Numbered from the stretch's first letter, positions 16,726 through 25,540 are shown. The stretch: DNA of 64,000 nt from Oscillospiraceae bacterium (GCA_020025275.1 JAHHSI010000010.1:1-64000); one strand, 5' to 3'. Notes: generated by a model not told the origin, from the sequence alone. Made by a program: numbers and translations.

Positions 16726-18672
16726 ATGAATCCATATCCCCACCTGTTTTCCCCCATTCAAATCGGCAAGACCACGGTAAAAAACCGTATTTTTATGCCG
16801 CCTATTTCCACAAATCTGGCCGATAAAGGCTATGTAACCGACGCATTGGTCCAACATTACACCGACCGGGCCAAGGGCGGCGTAGGGCTGATCGTCACAG
16901 AGGTCACCACGGTGGAGCCGACGTACACCTATCTGCCCGGCGATATGTCCATCTATGACGATTCTTTTATCCCCGGATGGAAAAAATTGACGGAGTCGGT
17001 ACATCAATATGGGGCAAAGATCCTGCCGCAGCTGTTCCATCCGGCGTTTATGGCCTTCAACATTCCCGGCACGCCCCGCTTTATTGCCCCGTCCAATGTG
17101 GGCCCGTACTATGCCAAGGAGGCGCCCCGGGCCGTGACGGTGGAGGAGCTGCAGGTGCTCATCCGCCAGTTCGGTGAGGCAGCCCGACGGGCACAGAAGG
17201 CCGGAGCCGACGGCGTGGAGATCCATGCCGCCCACGCCCACGGTCTGCTGGGCGGTTTTCTCTCTCCGCTTTACAACAAGCGGACGGACGAATATGGCGG
17301 AGATCTGGACGGCCGTCTGCGCCTGACACTGGAAGTGGTACAGGAGGTGCGGAAGGTCTGCGGTGAGGACTTTATCATCGATGTGCGGATCTCCGGCGAT
17401 GAGTACACCGACGGCGGACTGAACCTCAACGACGGTGTTTACATCTCCAAACAACTGGAGAAGGCCGGTGCGGATTTCCTCCATGTCTCCGGCGGCACCA
17501 CCATCATGCGAGGCAGTGCTATTCCGGCGCCGGGAACGCCCATGGGATCCCATGTGAAGCTGGCGGAGGAGATCAAGAAGCACGTCTCCATTCCCGTGGC
17601 CACCGTGGGCCGGATCACCGACCCGTGGATCGCAGAGGAACTGATTGCCAACGGCCGGACGGACATCTGCATGATCGGCCGGGCCAACCTGTGTGACCCT
17701 GAGTTCTCCAACAAAGCGGAGCAGGGCTGCACGGAGGACATCCGCCCCTGCATTGGCTGCCTGCGCTGTCTCAACGGCATCATGTTCGGCAACCGGGTTG
17801 CCTGCACCGTGAACCCCTCTCTGGAGCCGGAGAACGAGGAGACGATCCAAGAGGCGGAGACGAAGAAAAACGTACTGGTCATTGGCGGCGGCCCTGCCGG
17901 TATGGAGGCGGCCTATGTGGCCAAGAAGCGTGGCCATCACGTGGTGCTGTGCGAAAAGGAAGAGCAGCTGGGCGGCATGGCCCGCTTGGCGGCCGTCCCC
18001 ATTGCCAAGGAAGATCTGTGCAAGATGATCAAGTACATGGAGCGCAAGCTGGTGCAGGCCGGGGTGGAGATCCGCCGGCAGTGCACCGTCAGCGAGGAAA
18101 TGCTGTGCGGCGAGTTCAAGGACTACGAGGTCATCGCCGGTACCGGCGCCTCGCCGGTGGTCATCGAGCCCTTCACCGCCTTCAAGCAGTGGATGACCGC
18201 CGATGATATTCTATCCGGAAAAGCCTTCCCCGGCCGGAAGATCGTGGTGATCGGCGGCGGCGCCGTGGGCTGCGAAACGGCCGACTATCTGGCGCCGCTG
18301 GTCAACGATCTCTTCCCCAGAAACAGAGAGATCACCGTGCTGGAGATGCTGCCCGGCGTGATGCTCAATGAGACCGGACCGGGCCGCAGCCTGCTGGTGC
18401 AGCGGATGATGAAGAAGGGTGTCTCCATGATCTGTGAGGCCAAGGTGGAGCGAGTGGAAGAGGACAAGATCTACTACAGCCGGAAGGGACAGGAGTACTG
18501 CATCGACGATGCGGACACACTGATCTTTGCCGTGGGGTATCGGATCGATCCCAAGATGGAGGAGATGCTGCGTTCCTGCGGGATGCACTATCATCTGATC
18601 GGCAATGCCGCCACCTTCGGCAACATCAAGGATGCCATTTCCTGCGGCTATCAGGCGGCCAAAGATCTCTGA
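16726..18672 (+). CDS. Old Yellow Enzyme/2,4-dienoyl-CoA-reductase-family iron-sulfur flavoprotein
   Basis: The protein has 648 residues, the usual three-part enzyme. An FMN TIM barrel (~1-340) is followed by a 4Fe-4S site (CIGCLRC, then a Cys 12 residues on in RVACTVNP) and an FAD/NAD domain (VIGGGPAGMEAAYVAKKRGHHVVLCEK, and a second VIGGGAVGCETADYL). The family includes FadH, BaiCD and several steroid or enoate reductases of gut bacteria. FadH's active-site Tyr (in GYL) is replaced here (HAHGLLGGF), and the place of its catalytic His (GWHEAR) reads GGTTIMRG, so the substrate is probably not a dienoyl-CoA. AAAGGAG precedes the ATG. The upstream AraC regulator suggests induction by the substrate. 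Confidence 0.92.
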   Translation: MNPYPHLFSPIQIGKTTVKNRIFMPPISTNLADKGYVTDALVQHYTDRAKGGVGLIVTEVTTVEPTYTYLPGDMSIYDDSFIPGWKKLTESVHQYGAKILPQLFHPAFMAFNIPGTPRFIAPSNVGPYYAKEAPRAVTVEELQVLIRQFGEAARRAQKAGADGVEIHAAHAHGLLGGFLSPLYNKRTDEYGGDLDGRLRLTLEVVQEVRKVCGEDFIIDVRISGDEYTDGGLNLNDGVYISKQLEKAGADFLHVSGGTTIMRGSAIPAPGTPMGSHVKLAEEIKKHVSIPVATVGRITDPWIAEELIANGRTDICMIGRANLCDPEFSNKAEQGCTEDIRPCIGCLRCLNGIMFGNRVACTVNPSLEPENEETIQEAETKKNVLVIGGGPAGMEAAYVAKKRGHHVVLCEKEEQLGGMARLAAVPIAKEDLCKMIKYMERKLVQAGVEIRRQCTVSEEMLCGEFKDYEVIAGTGASPVVIEPFTAFKQWMTADDILSGKAFPGRKIVVIGGGAVGCETADYLAPLVNDLFPRNREITVLEMLPGVMLNETGPGRSLLVQRMMKKGVSMICEAKVERVEEDKIYYSRKGQEYCIDDADTLIFAVGYRIDPKMEEMLRSCGMHYHLIGNAATFGNIKDAISCGYQAAKDL

Positions 18673-18716
18673 GAAAGAAACGGCCGCACGGCCAAGCGCC
18701 GCTGTCGGGCATACGA

Positions 18717-18750
18717 GTGATCCGGAGAAGGTCTCCGGATCACTTTTTTT
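18717..18750 (+). terminator. Intrinsic terminator of the flavoenzyme gene
   Basis: A 12-bp stem (GTGATCCGGAGA with its complement) and a 3-nt loop are followed by seven T. Confidence 0.92.
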
Positions 18751-18784
18751 GGCAGCGGGAGGGGAAAACGCAGGCAAAAAAGCA

Positions 18785-18813
18785 TTGCAGGCGGTACTAT
18801 TTTATGGTATGAT
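18785..18813 (+). promoter_or_regulatory. Promoter of the AIM24-family gene
   Basis: TTGCAG and TATGAT are spaced by 17 bases, ~55 bases before the ATG. Confidence 0.75.
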
Positions 18814-18866
18814 TACGCCAACCCAACGCACAACAAATTCGATTCAACAGAATAAGGAGATCGACC

Positions 18867-19637
18867 ATGTATCAGATTCGTAATTTTATGGACAATGACG
18901 ACATCCGTACCGTTGACGCACGGGGAGCCTTTACGATCCTCGAGTATCAGCGGGATCTCAGCGTGGCCCCCGAGAGCGCCATGATAGCCTACTTCTCGAA
19001 TGAGATGAATGTTCGCAAGCGGCAAGTTGTCTGCGATCTGAGTAAGTCCAATGTTACGGTGCAGGCCGGCGCCATGCAGTGGATGGCGGGCAATGTGAAC
19101 GCAACCACCGGCGTCAAGGGAATCGGCGATCTCTTTGGCAAGGCGATTCGTGGGTCAGTCACCGGCGAGTCCGCCATCAAGCCGGAGTATACCGGAGATG
19201 GTACACTGGTGCTGGAACCCACCTACAAACATCTCATTTTGTTGGACGTCGCCGAATGGAACGGCTCCATCGTGTTGGATGACGGCCTGTTTCTGGCCTG
19301 CGAGTCCAGCTTGAAGCACAAGGCGGTGGCACGCTCCAACTTCTCCTCTGCTGTGGCCGGAAATGAGGGCCTGTTCAATCTGGGGATTATCGGTCAGGGC
19401 ATTGTCTGCTTGGAGTCCGATTGCCCCAAGGAGGAACTGGTGGAGATTCAGCTGCAAAACGATGTGCTGAAGATCGACGGCAACATGGCCATTGCCTGGA
19501 GCGGTGATCTGAATTTCACCGTGGAGCGCTCCGGCAAGTCGCTGATCGGTTCGGCGGCTTCGGGAGAGGGTCTGGTCAACGTGTACCGTGGCACGGGCAA
19601 GGTGCTGTTGGCACCGGTGGGCCGTGGTCTTGTATAA
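18867..19637 (+). CDS. AIM24-family protein
   Basis: The protein has 256 residues, no signal peptide and no membrane helix. The sequence is a succession of beta strands with AIM24/TIGR00266-like features: QAGAMQWMAGNVNATTGVKG, then a GSVTGESAIKPEYTGDG stretch, a middle GSIVLDDGLFLACESS and a Gly-rich end (GEGLVNVYRGTGKVLLAPV). The family forms trimeric beta-prism barrels; the bacterial role is unknown. GGAG precedes the ATG. It is monocistronic, with promoter and terminator of its own. Confidence 0.85.
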   Translation: MYQIRNFMDNDDIRTVDARGAFTILEYQRDLSVAPESAMIAYFSNEMNVRKRQVVCDLSKSNVTVQAGAMQWMAGNVNATTGVKGIGDLFGKAIRGSVTGESAIKPEYTGDGTLVLEPTYKHLILLDVAEWNGSIVLDDGLFLACESSLKHKAVARSNFSSAVAGNEGLFNLGIIGQGIVCLESDCPKEELVEIQLQNDVLKIDGNMAIAWSGDLNFTVERSGKSLIGSAASGEGLVNVYRGTGKVLLAPVGRGLV

Positions 19638-19653
19638 GATTTCAAAAATCGGG

Positions 19654-19695
19654 AAACGCCCGGTGTGTACGCATGACGGCACACCGGGCGTTTTT
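19654..19695 (+). terminator. Intrinsic terminator of the AIM24-family gene
   Basis: A 14-bp stem (AAACGCCCGGTGTG with its complement) and a 12-nt loop end in a T run. Confidence 0.88.
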
Positions 19696-19953
19696 GCGCC
19701 CAAACGGGCGAAAAGACCGGAGAGGACGGGACGGCAGAGGGGATACGGCGGCCGGTGAAAACAGGGGAAGTAGTGAATGAATATACAAATAATGGGGAGG
19801 GGTATTCAGCTGAGAAATCCCCTGCACAGGGGAGTGATGGCGGAGAGAGCATAGGGGGTGAGGGTGGAGTGTTGCTATATATACAGAAAATGGGACGGGG
19901 TGGACTGAAATGTGGACAGATTCAACAAAGTGAGGGGATATGAATATTTATAC

Positions 19954-19981
19954 TTTACATTTTGAATAAATATGCTATAAT
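19954..19981 (+). promoter_or_regulatory. Promoter of the C69 peptidase gene
   Basis: TTTACA and an extended -10 (TGCTATAAT) are spaced by 16 bases, 35 bases before the ATG. The gap from 19696 to here is purine-rich and holds no supported gene. Confidence 0.75.
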
Positions 19982-20015
19982 AGGCACATCAAACAAAAGA
20001 AACGGAGTGTGTCCC

Positions 20016-21845
20016 ATGAAAGTCACAAAGAAGATGGTTTCCCTAAGTCTGGCAGTGATGCTGGTCATGTCCAGCATCTCATCTGCCTTCGCCTGCACAG
20101 GAATCTATGTCGGTTCCGCCATGAGCGAAAACGGAAGTACCTACATGGGGCGATCCGAGGATATCGGCAATCTCTACTGCAAGCAGTTCGGTGCCGCCCC
20201 GGCCAAGGATTGGCCGGAGGGAGCTATGTATAAAGATGCATATGGCTTCCAGATGCCCTATCCCAGTCATACCTATGCCTATACCTATGTGAAGGATTCT
20301 CCATTGAAGGGAGAGACCATGACCGATGACGAGGGCAACAGCATCGGCGAGGCCTATGGCGAGGCGGGCCAGAATGAAAAAGGCGTGAGCATTTCCGCCA
20401 CAGTTTCCACCAGCTACAACAAGGATGCGGAGAAGGCCGATCCGTTGGTGGACACCGGCATCTGCGAAATCTCGCTCCTCAGCGTGCTGCTGGGCGGCTC
20501 GGCCACGGCAAAGGAGGCCGTGGATCTGCTGGCCGGGATTCTGGATACCTACGGCTCCGGTGAGTGCAACTCTCTGATGATCAGCGACAGCCACGAGACG
20601 TGGTACTTTGAGATCGTCTCCGGCCACCAGTATGCCGCCGTCAAGCTGCCGGCGGACAAGGTCTCTGTGCAGCCCAACATCATGCTGCTGGGCGTTATCG
20701 ATGTGAACGACAGCGAGAATGTGGTGGCATCGGACGATCTGGTGCAGCTGGCCAAGGACCACGGGTTCCTGGAAACCGATGCTGACGGCCACATCGACGT
20801 GGCCAAGACGTACGCTGAAGAGAATTCCGGTAAGGGTCAGTACAGCAGATACTGGCAGGGCCTGTTCTATGTCAATGAGACCGCCGCCGAGGCACTGGAT
20901 GTGGAAAACATCAACAACGGCGTCAACCCGCTGCCGCTGCTGGTAGATGCGGACAAGAAGCTGTCCACACTGGATGTGCTGCACTGGCTGGCCTATCGGG
21001 GAGAGGGGACGAAGATGGACTCCAATCAGGACCCCGGGATCTACGCTATCGGCAACAAAAATCAGGCCGAGTGCCATGTCTTTGAAACCAGAGCCAACCT
21101 GCCCGACCAGTTGGCCACCATCCAGTGGCAGGCCATGGCCGATGCGGAGTTCTCTGTCTATGTCCCCTTCTATACGGCCTTGGTGACCGAGACGCTGGAA
21201 AACTATCAGCAGCCCGATATGACGCCGGTGGAAAATTCCATCAACTGGAACTTCCAGGTCATCAATGACCTCTGCTACAATCACCGGGAGCATTGTGCCG
21301 ATGCGGTAAAGGCCTATTTTGAGGAGTATCAGAAGAGCCTTATTGCCCAGCAGCAGGAAATCGATGCGGTGATGGCGGAGATCTACGCCTATGACCCGGC
21401 ACTGGCTGCGCAGAAGGCCAACGAACTGGGACTGGATCTCTCGGAGCAGGTGCTGGACATGAGCAACTCCGTAGTTAAAGAGCTGCAGACATACGTTGCC
21501 GGGGATATGGCACAGCCCTTCGTCCCCAGTGCCATGACGGAGCACGTGATGCCGGTGTACAACTTTGATCGGGTCGGCGGGTCCGGTCTGCCGCTCCCGG
21601 AGGGACCTGACGAGACGACTAAGCCCGACGATACCGTAAAGCCCGAAGATTCGGTAAAGCCTGAGGATTCGGTTCCGGAGACACCCACTGTACCCCAAGA
21701 TCCCAACGGACCTGTGGAGACGGCACCCGAGCAAGGTGGTGCTCCTGCCACGGCAGATGAAAGCAACCTGTGGGCGCTGGGATTGCTGGGAGTGACAGCG
21801 CTGGGCGGTATGGCTGTTATCGTGAAGAAAAAACAGACCATCTAA
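20016..21845 (+). CDS. Secreted C69-family (PepD-like) dipeptidase with wall-anchor-like tail
   Basis: The protein has 609 residues. A signal peptide ends at Ala26 (SSAFA), leaving Cys27 as the new N-terminus. Cys27 opens the C69 signature CTGIYVGSAMSENGS followed by YMGRSEDIG, so export itself would expose the Ntn nucleophile. The body matches peptidase C69 (EISLLSVLLGGSATAKEAVDLL, WYFEIVSGHQYAAVKLP, VPFYTA). The C-terminus has a Pro/Glu/Asp linker with KPEDSV repeats, then PATADE, a hydrophobic helix and VKKKQTI, resembling a divergent sortase signal. It likely trims dipeptides at the cell surface. The ATG at 20016 is preferred over an upstream start because GGAG lies at the right distance and the signal peptide begins there. 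Confidence 0.9.
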   Translation: MKVTKKMVSLSLAVMLVMSSISSAFACTGIYVGSAMSENGSTYMGRSEDIGNLYCKQFGAAPAKDWPEGAMYKDAYGFQMPYPSHTYAYTYVKDSPLKGETMTDDEGNSIGEAYGEAGQNEKGVSISATVSTSYNKDAEKADPLVDTGICEISLLSVLLGGSATAKEAVDLLAGILDTYGSGECNSLMISDSHETWYFEIVSGHQYAAVKLPADKVSVQPNIMLLGVIDVNDSENVVASDDLVQLAKDHGFLETDADGHIDVAKTYAEENSGKGQYSRYWQGLFYVNETAAEALDVENINNGVNPLPLLVDADKKLSTLDVLHWLAYRGEGTKMDSNQDPGIYAIGNKNQAECHVFETRANLPDQLATIQWQAMADAEFSVYVPFYTALVTETLENYQQPDMTPVENSINWNFQVINDLCYNHREHCADAVKAYFEEYQKSLIAQQQEIDAVMAEIYAYDPALAAQKANELGLDLSEQVLDMSNSVVKELQTYVAGDMAQPFVPSAMTEHVMPVYNFDRVGGSGLPLPEGPDETTKPDDTVKPEDSVKPEDSVPETPTVPQDPNGPVETAPEQGGAPATADESNLWALGLLGVTALGGMAVIVKKKQTI

Positions 21846-21848
21846 GAG

Positions 21849-21882
21849 AAAAAGAGTGCCGGCGGTGCCGACACTCTTTTTT
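21849..21882. terminator. Bidirectional terminator between C69 peptidase and TetR genes
   Basis: An AAAAAGAGTG/CACTCTTTTT stem with an inner CGGC/GCCG pairing is flanked by A and T runs and lies between convergent genes. Confidence 0.85.
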
Positions 21883-21911
21883 GGTTCTTTGAAGATGTTT
21901 GTTGCGGGAGA

Positions 21912-22517
21912 TTATTCTTTTGGTTTCAGGTGGAAATGTTGCTGGAGACAGCATTCGCTCAGGTCAGCGAACAGCTTGGCGGCGCTGGCGATGTCTTCGT
22001 CGGAGCAGGGGGCTCCGTCGAAGATGAAACGGGCATAGTAGGAGTAGTGACCAAAGACAACGAAGCCCAAGACCTTCTCGAATTCGTCGGGCGACAGACT
22101 GGCGGGGATGTCATATTGTTCATACACGCTCTGCTCCAGAAATTCGGTCAGGATCTGATTGAGCTGCCGGGCGAAGTTCAGGCGGGTGTCACCGCTCAGC
22201 AGCAGCCGCAAAGAGGTGCGATGCTGATATAGATAGGAGAGGAAGCGATTGGCAATTTCGGTGGCCGTCAGGAACGGCGGATTGGGGATGGCCATGATCT
22301 CATGCAGTTCCTGGACAATGTCTGCTTCGATGGCATTCACCAAATCATAGATGTCACAATAATAGGCGTAAAATGTGGCACGGTTGATGTGACAGCGCTT
22401 GCAAAGGGCCGAGACCTTGATGGAGGACAGAGGCATTTCCTCCAAAAAAGAGAGTAAGGTCTGTTTCATCAACAGGGTGCTTTTTGGTGTGCGGTGCTTT
22501 TGTTCACTTCTCAACAT
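21912..22517 (-). CDS. TetR-family regulator, divergent to an SDR gene
   Basis: The protein has 201 residues. The N-terminal HTH is clear (SLSSIKVSALCKRCHINRATFYAYYCDIYDLVNAIE in shape: helix, turn, then the RATFYxYY recognition helix). The rest is an all-helical ligand-binding region. It is transcribed away from the SDR gene at 22682, and an inverted repeat at 22560-22584 lies in the shared intergenic region, so it most likely represses the SDR gene and itself until an effector binds (inference). A GAGGGGGA ribosome site precedes the ATG. Confidence 0.9.
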   Translation of the reverse strand: MLRSEQKHRTPKSTLLMKQTLLSFLEEMPLSSIKVSALCKRCHINRATFYAYYCDIYDLVNAIEADIVQELHEIMAIPNPPFLTATEIANRFLSYLYQHRTSLRLLLSGDTRLNFARQLNQILTEFLEQSVYEQYDIPASLSPDEFEKVLGFVVFGHYSYYARFIFDGAPCSDEDIASAAKLFADLSECCLQQHFHLKPKE

Positions 22518-22559
22518 CGACGTTCCCCCTCTGTTCCCTGTAGCAGAACCAACGTCTGC

Positions 22560-22614
22560 CCAACAGAATCCGTAAAGCTGTTGGTTGACCGGTCCAAGTA
22601 AAGATTGTTATTAT
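22560..22614 (+). promoter_or_regulatory. SDR promoter overlapped by a palindromic operator
   Basis: CCAACAG (22560-22566) and CTGTTGG (22578-22584) form an 11-spaced inverted repeat; AACCAAC at 22548 and GTTGGTT at 22580 add an outer pair. The repeat abuts a -35 TTGACC (22585-22590), with TATTAT 18 bases on (22609-22614). A regulator bound there would block polymerase. Confidence 0.6.
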
Positions 22615-22681
22615 TATATCAATACAGAACGGCAAACACAAGTACCAATTACCACAGGGGATATCTGAAAGGAGCACAACA

Positions 22682-23440
22682 ATGAGAAATTATATGGATT
22701 TGACGGGCCGTGTTGCGGTCGTTACCGGTGCCTCTTCCGGCATTGGCCGTGCGTATGCCAAGGCACTGGCAGAAAACGGCGCTAAGGTGGCCGCTTTTGC
22801 CCGTCGTGTGGATAAACTGAACGATCTGAAGGCAGAGATCGAAGCCATGGGCGGCAGCTGCCTGCCCGTTGCCTGCGACGTGTCCAACGAAGAGCAGGTC
22901 AAGGCCGGCGTGGCCAAGACGCTGGAGACCTTCGGAAAGATCGATATTCTCATCAACAATGCCGGTTCCATCGCTGTGAGCCCGGCTGACCAGCTGGCTC
23001 TGGCCGATTGGCAGAATGTGCTGGATGTGAGCCTGACCGGCTACTTCCTGATGGCCAGAGAGTGCGGTAAGCACATGATGGAAAATAAGTACGGCCGCAT
23101 CATCAACACCGCCTCCATCATGGGGCACATCAGCGGTCTGAACAACAACAATCTGGCCTACAATGCAGCCAAGGGTGCGGTTCCCAACTTTACCCGTGGT
23201 CTGGCACAGGAGTGGGCCAAGTACAACATCACCGTCAATGCCATCGGCCCCGGTATGTTCCCCTCTGAAATGATGATCGTAAACGATGATGCCAAGCAGT
23301 ACCTGCAGGCTCGCTGCCCCATGGGCCGCGCCGGTGAACTGGATGAGCTGATCGGCCAGATGCTGCTCTTTGCCAGCGAAAAGAACTCCTACACCACCGG
23401 CCAGACCATCTACATCGATGGCGGCTGGACCTCGGTCTGA
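22682..23440 (+). CDS. Short-chain dehydrogenase/reductase (SDR)
   Basis: The protein has 252 residues, the classical SDR size. The dinucleotide site TGASSGIG lies at 15-22 and NNAGS near 92-96. Catalytic Ser145, Tyr160 and Lys164 are present (NTASIMG, LAYNAAKG). FARR after the second strand (Arg41/Arg42) hints at NADP(H) preference. It ends with the family's YTTGQTIYIDGGW. Substrates could be a sugar acid, a hydroxysteroid or another gut alcohol; the sequence does not decide. AAAGGAG precedes the ATG. Likely controlled by the divergent TetR protein. Confidence 0.92.
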   Translation: MRNYMDLTGRVAVVTGASSGIGRAYAKALAENGAKVAAFARRVDKLNDLKAEIEAMGGSCLPVACDVSNEEQVKAGVAKTLETFGKIDILINNAGSIAVSPADQLALADWQNVLDVSLTGYFLMARECGKHMMENKYGRIINTASIMGHISGLNNNNLAYNAAKGAVPNFTRGLAQEWAKYNITVNAIGPGMFPSEMMIVNDDAKQYLQARCPMGRAGELDELIGQMLLFASEKNSYTTGQTIYIDGGWTSV

Positions 23441-23461
23441 TCCACAATCGATTTCTCCAAA

Positions 23462-23498
23462 GGCACCCTGCCCTGCGGCAGGGTGCCCTCTCTTTTTT
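23462..23498 (+). terminator. Intrinsic terminator of the SDR gene
   Basis: An 11-bp stem (GGCACCCTGCC with its complement) and loop CTGC are followed by CTCTCTTTTTT. Confidence 0.88.
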
Positions 23499-23536
23499 CT
23501 GCCGTTTATGCAGTGGAAGAATGGGCAGAAGAGGGG

Positions 23537-23565
23537 TTGTTTTTTCAAACCGAACACGGTATGAT
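23537..23565 (+). promoter_or_regulatory. Promoter of the YitT-family gene
   Basis: TTGTTT and TATGAT are spaced by 17 bases. A GC-rich inverted repeat (GCCCGGGAA ... TTCCGGGC, 23582-23605) lies in the leader; its role is unknown. Confidence 0.65.
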
Positions 23566-23638
23566 AAACAAGTTGACTTTTGCCCGGGAAACATCACTTC
23601 CGGGCATGGCAATGGGAATAAAAAAGGAAGGTAAAGAG

Positions 23639-24499
23639 ATGAAAGAGAAAATCAGTGTGAAAGAATTTGTGGTTCTGCTCATTGGTATGCTGATTGCTTC
23701 CGCGGCGATCTACTATATCATGATGCCGAATCACTTTGTGGTGGGGTCCCTGTCGGGTCTGGTGCTGGTGCTGGCCAACTTCATCCCGCTGAAGGTGTCC
23801 GTGCTGACGTTTATTTTGAATGTTGTGCTGCTGGTGCTGGGCTTTGTGATGATCGGGAAGGAGTTCGGAGGCAAGACAGTGATCACCTCGCTGCTGCTGC
23901 CTATGTATCTGGCCATTTTCGAGGCCGTGACGCCGGAACCTCCCGCCCTGAGCAGCGATCCGCTGGTGAATATGCTGTGCTTCATTCTGGTGTTCAGCTT
24001 TGGTCAGGCGATGCTCTTCAACATCAACGCCTCCTCCGGCGGTCTGGATATTGTGGGAAAGATCCTGAACCAGTATCTGCACATTGAGATCGGCCAGAGC
24101 ATGATGTTTGCCGGCTTTTTCATCGCCGCAAGCTCTGCCTTCGTTTACGATCGCGACACGCTCATTATCAGCTTGCTGGGCACCTATATCGCCGGACAGG
24201 CACTGGACCGCTTCATTGACGGTGCGCACATCCGGAAGAAGGTGTCCATCATCTCCCCGGAATACCACGAGATCCAGGATTTCGTGGTGAAGAAGCTGGG
24301 CCGAGGCGTGACCATGTATAAGGTCATCGGCGGCTGGGGCAATGAGGAAAAAATCGAACTGGAAACCATTTTGCAGAAGAATGAATATGCAAGTTTACTG
24401 GAATTTGTGAATAAAACCGACCCGGCCGCCTTTGTGACGGTGTCCACGGTGGGTCAGGTTATCGGCCAGTGGAATCCCCACCGGAAAAACGTGAAGTAA
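23639..24499 (+). CDS. YitT-family membrane protein (DUF161 plus DUF2179)
   Basis: The protein has 286 residues. Five or six membrane segments fill the first ~190 residues, including the conserved AMLFNINASSGGLDIVGKIL and GTYIAGQALDRF stretches. The cytoplasmic C-terminal DUF2179 domain follows (VTMYKVIGGWGNEEKIELETIL, TDPAAFVTVSTVGQVIG). YitT proteins are widespread in Bacillota, and their function is unsettled. The ATG at 23639 has GGAAGG nine bases upstream. Monocistronic. Confidence 0.9.
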   Translation: MKEKISVKEFVVLLIGMLIASAAIYYIMMPNHFVVGSLSGLVLVLANFIPLKVSVLTFILNVVLLVLGFVMIGKEFGGKTVITSLLLPMYLAIFEAVTPEPPALSSDPLVNMLCFILVFSFGQAMLFNINASSGGLDIVGKILNQYLHIEIGQSMMFAGFFIAASSAFVYDRDTLIISLLGTYIAGQALDRFIDGAHIRKKVSIISPEYHEIQDFVVKKLGRGVTMYKVIGGWGNEEKIELETILQKNEYASLLEFVNKTDPAAFVTVSTVGQVIGQWNPHRKNVK

Positions 24500-24536
24500 T
24501 TGGAAAAGCGGGCGCATAAAGGGTGCCTGCGGTGCA

Positions 24537-24579
24537 GTCACGGCCATACGCCTTATTGGCGTATGGCCGTGACTTTTTT
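24537..24579 (+). terminator. Intrinsic terminator of the YitT-family gene
   Basis: A perfect 16-bp stem (GTCACGGCCATACGCC with its complement) and a 5-nt loop end in six T. Confidence 0.93.
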
Positions 24580-24671
24580 GGAAAAAGGGGAGGAACGCCG
24601 CGGCGCAAGGGCCGAAGTATCCTGTTCCTGCGACGGTCGTGCAGGAGGGGGAGAGGGGGCTGCACCGAAAG

Positions 24672-24712
24672 AAACGCACCGGATCTCGTCTTAGACGATC
24701 CGGTGCGTTTTT
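24672..24712. terminator. Terminator of cobO
   Basis: AAACGCACCGGATC pairs with its complement with inner CGTCT/GACG pairing. It directly follows the cobO stop on the minus strand and has T runs on both strands. Confidence 0.85.
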
Positions 24713-25235
24713 ATCGTTCGATGCCGTCGCGGGCCAGCAGTTTTTTGGTGTGATAGTAGTGGCGCACCTCCCGCATCTCAGTCACCAGATCGGCCTGCGC
24801 CAACACCTCTGCGGGGCAGCCCCGGCCTGTATAGACCAATTCCACCGAGGCGGGCCGCTGCGCCATCAGGTCCAGAAGGTCTGCGGCGGACAGCAGCCCC
24901 AGGCGGCAGGCCACGTTGATCTCGTCAAGGATCACCAAATCATAGCGTCCCTGCCGCAGCGCATAGGCGGCCTTGGCAAGCCCCGCCTGTGCCGCCGCAA
25001 CATCCTGTGGATCGGGGGTCCGGCCGATGAAGCAGCCCCTGCCGCTGCCATAGAGCTCCACCGTCACACCGGAGAGATTCGAGAGCACCGACACCTCGTG
25101 ATAGGCCATGTCCTTGATGAACTGCCCCATATAGACACGCAGTCCGGCTCCGGCGGCGCGGACGGCCAGTCCCACCGCTGCGGTGGTTTTCCCCTTTCCG
25201 TCGCCGCAGTAAATTTGCACCTGTCCTTGTTCCAT
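24711..25235 (-). CDS. cobO: Corrinoid adenosyltransferase, CobO/BtuR type
   Basis: The protein has 174 residues, the normal length. The P-loop GDGKGKTTAAVG starts at residue 11, followed by family motifs YMGQFIKD, VILDEINVACRLGLLS and VYTGRGCPAEVLAQADLVTEM. It transfers the adenosyl group of ATP to Co(I) corrinoids, making adenosylcobalamin from de novo or salvaged corrinoid. It stands alone, with no other cob genes in the window, which suits salvage. That fits the riboswitch-controlled transcobalamin-like surface protein at 7967. The start is supported by GGAGG a few bases upstream. Confidence 0.95.
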   Translation of the reverse strand: MEQGQVQIYCGDGKGKTTAAVGLAVRAAGAGLRVYMGQFIKDMAYHEVSVLSNLSGVTVELYGSGRGCFIGRTPDPQDVAAAQAGLAKAAYALRQGRYDLVILDEINVACRLGLLSAADLLDLMAQRPASVELVYTGRGCPAEVLAQADLVTEMREVRHYYHTKKLLARDGIER

Positions 25236-25540
25236 GGCTGTCCGGCCTCCTTATCTGTTTTTTCCAGTGTAGCATAAGGGGAACCATCTGTCCAGCGAGC
25301 GCGGCTTTTCTATTGCGGAAGGGGAGGGGACGGCGTGTGGAAGCTTTTCTGCCGTGGACATCTGGGGGTGTAGGATGGATGGGCGCTGCAGTAGGCCGGC
25401 GGGCGGGACTTGGTGGGGATGCGGTTGGTGGTGAGCCGTAGATATTTCCGGTAATTTCCTGTGGCTCGGATTTCTTTTGCGGAAAAAATATCACTTATCT
25501 GTGTATATTTATGAACAAAAATTAAAAAATAAAATAGGAC

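Noticed and set aside
16726..18672. Bilirubin reductase (BilR)
   Set aside because: As I recall, BilR carries an HGDR motif at the place where this protein reads HGLL, and no BilS-like partner is adjacent. Only a phylogeny would settle it.
16726..23440. A bile-acid-inducible (bai) operon
   Set aside because: A BaiCD-like fold and an SDR are present, but they are separate units, and no BaiB, BaiE, BaiF, BaiG or BaiH-like genes lie around them.
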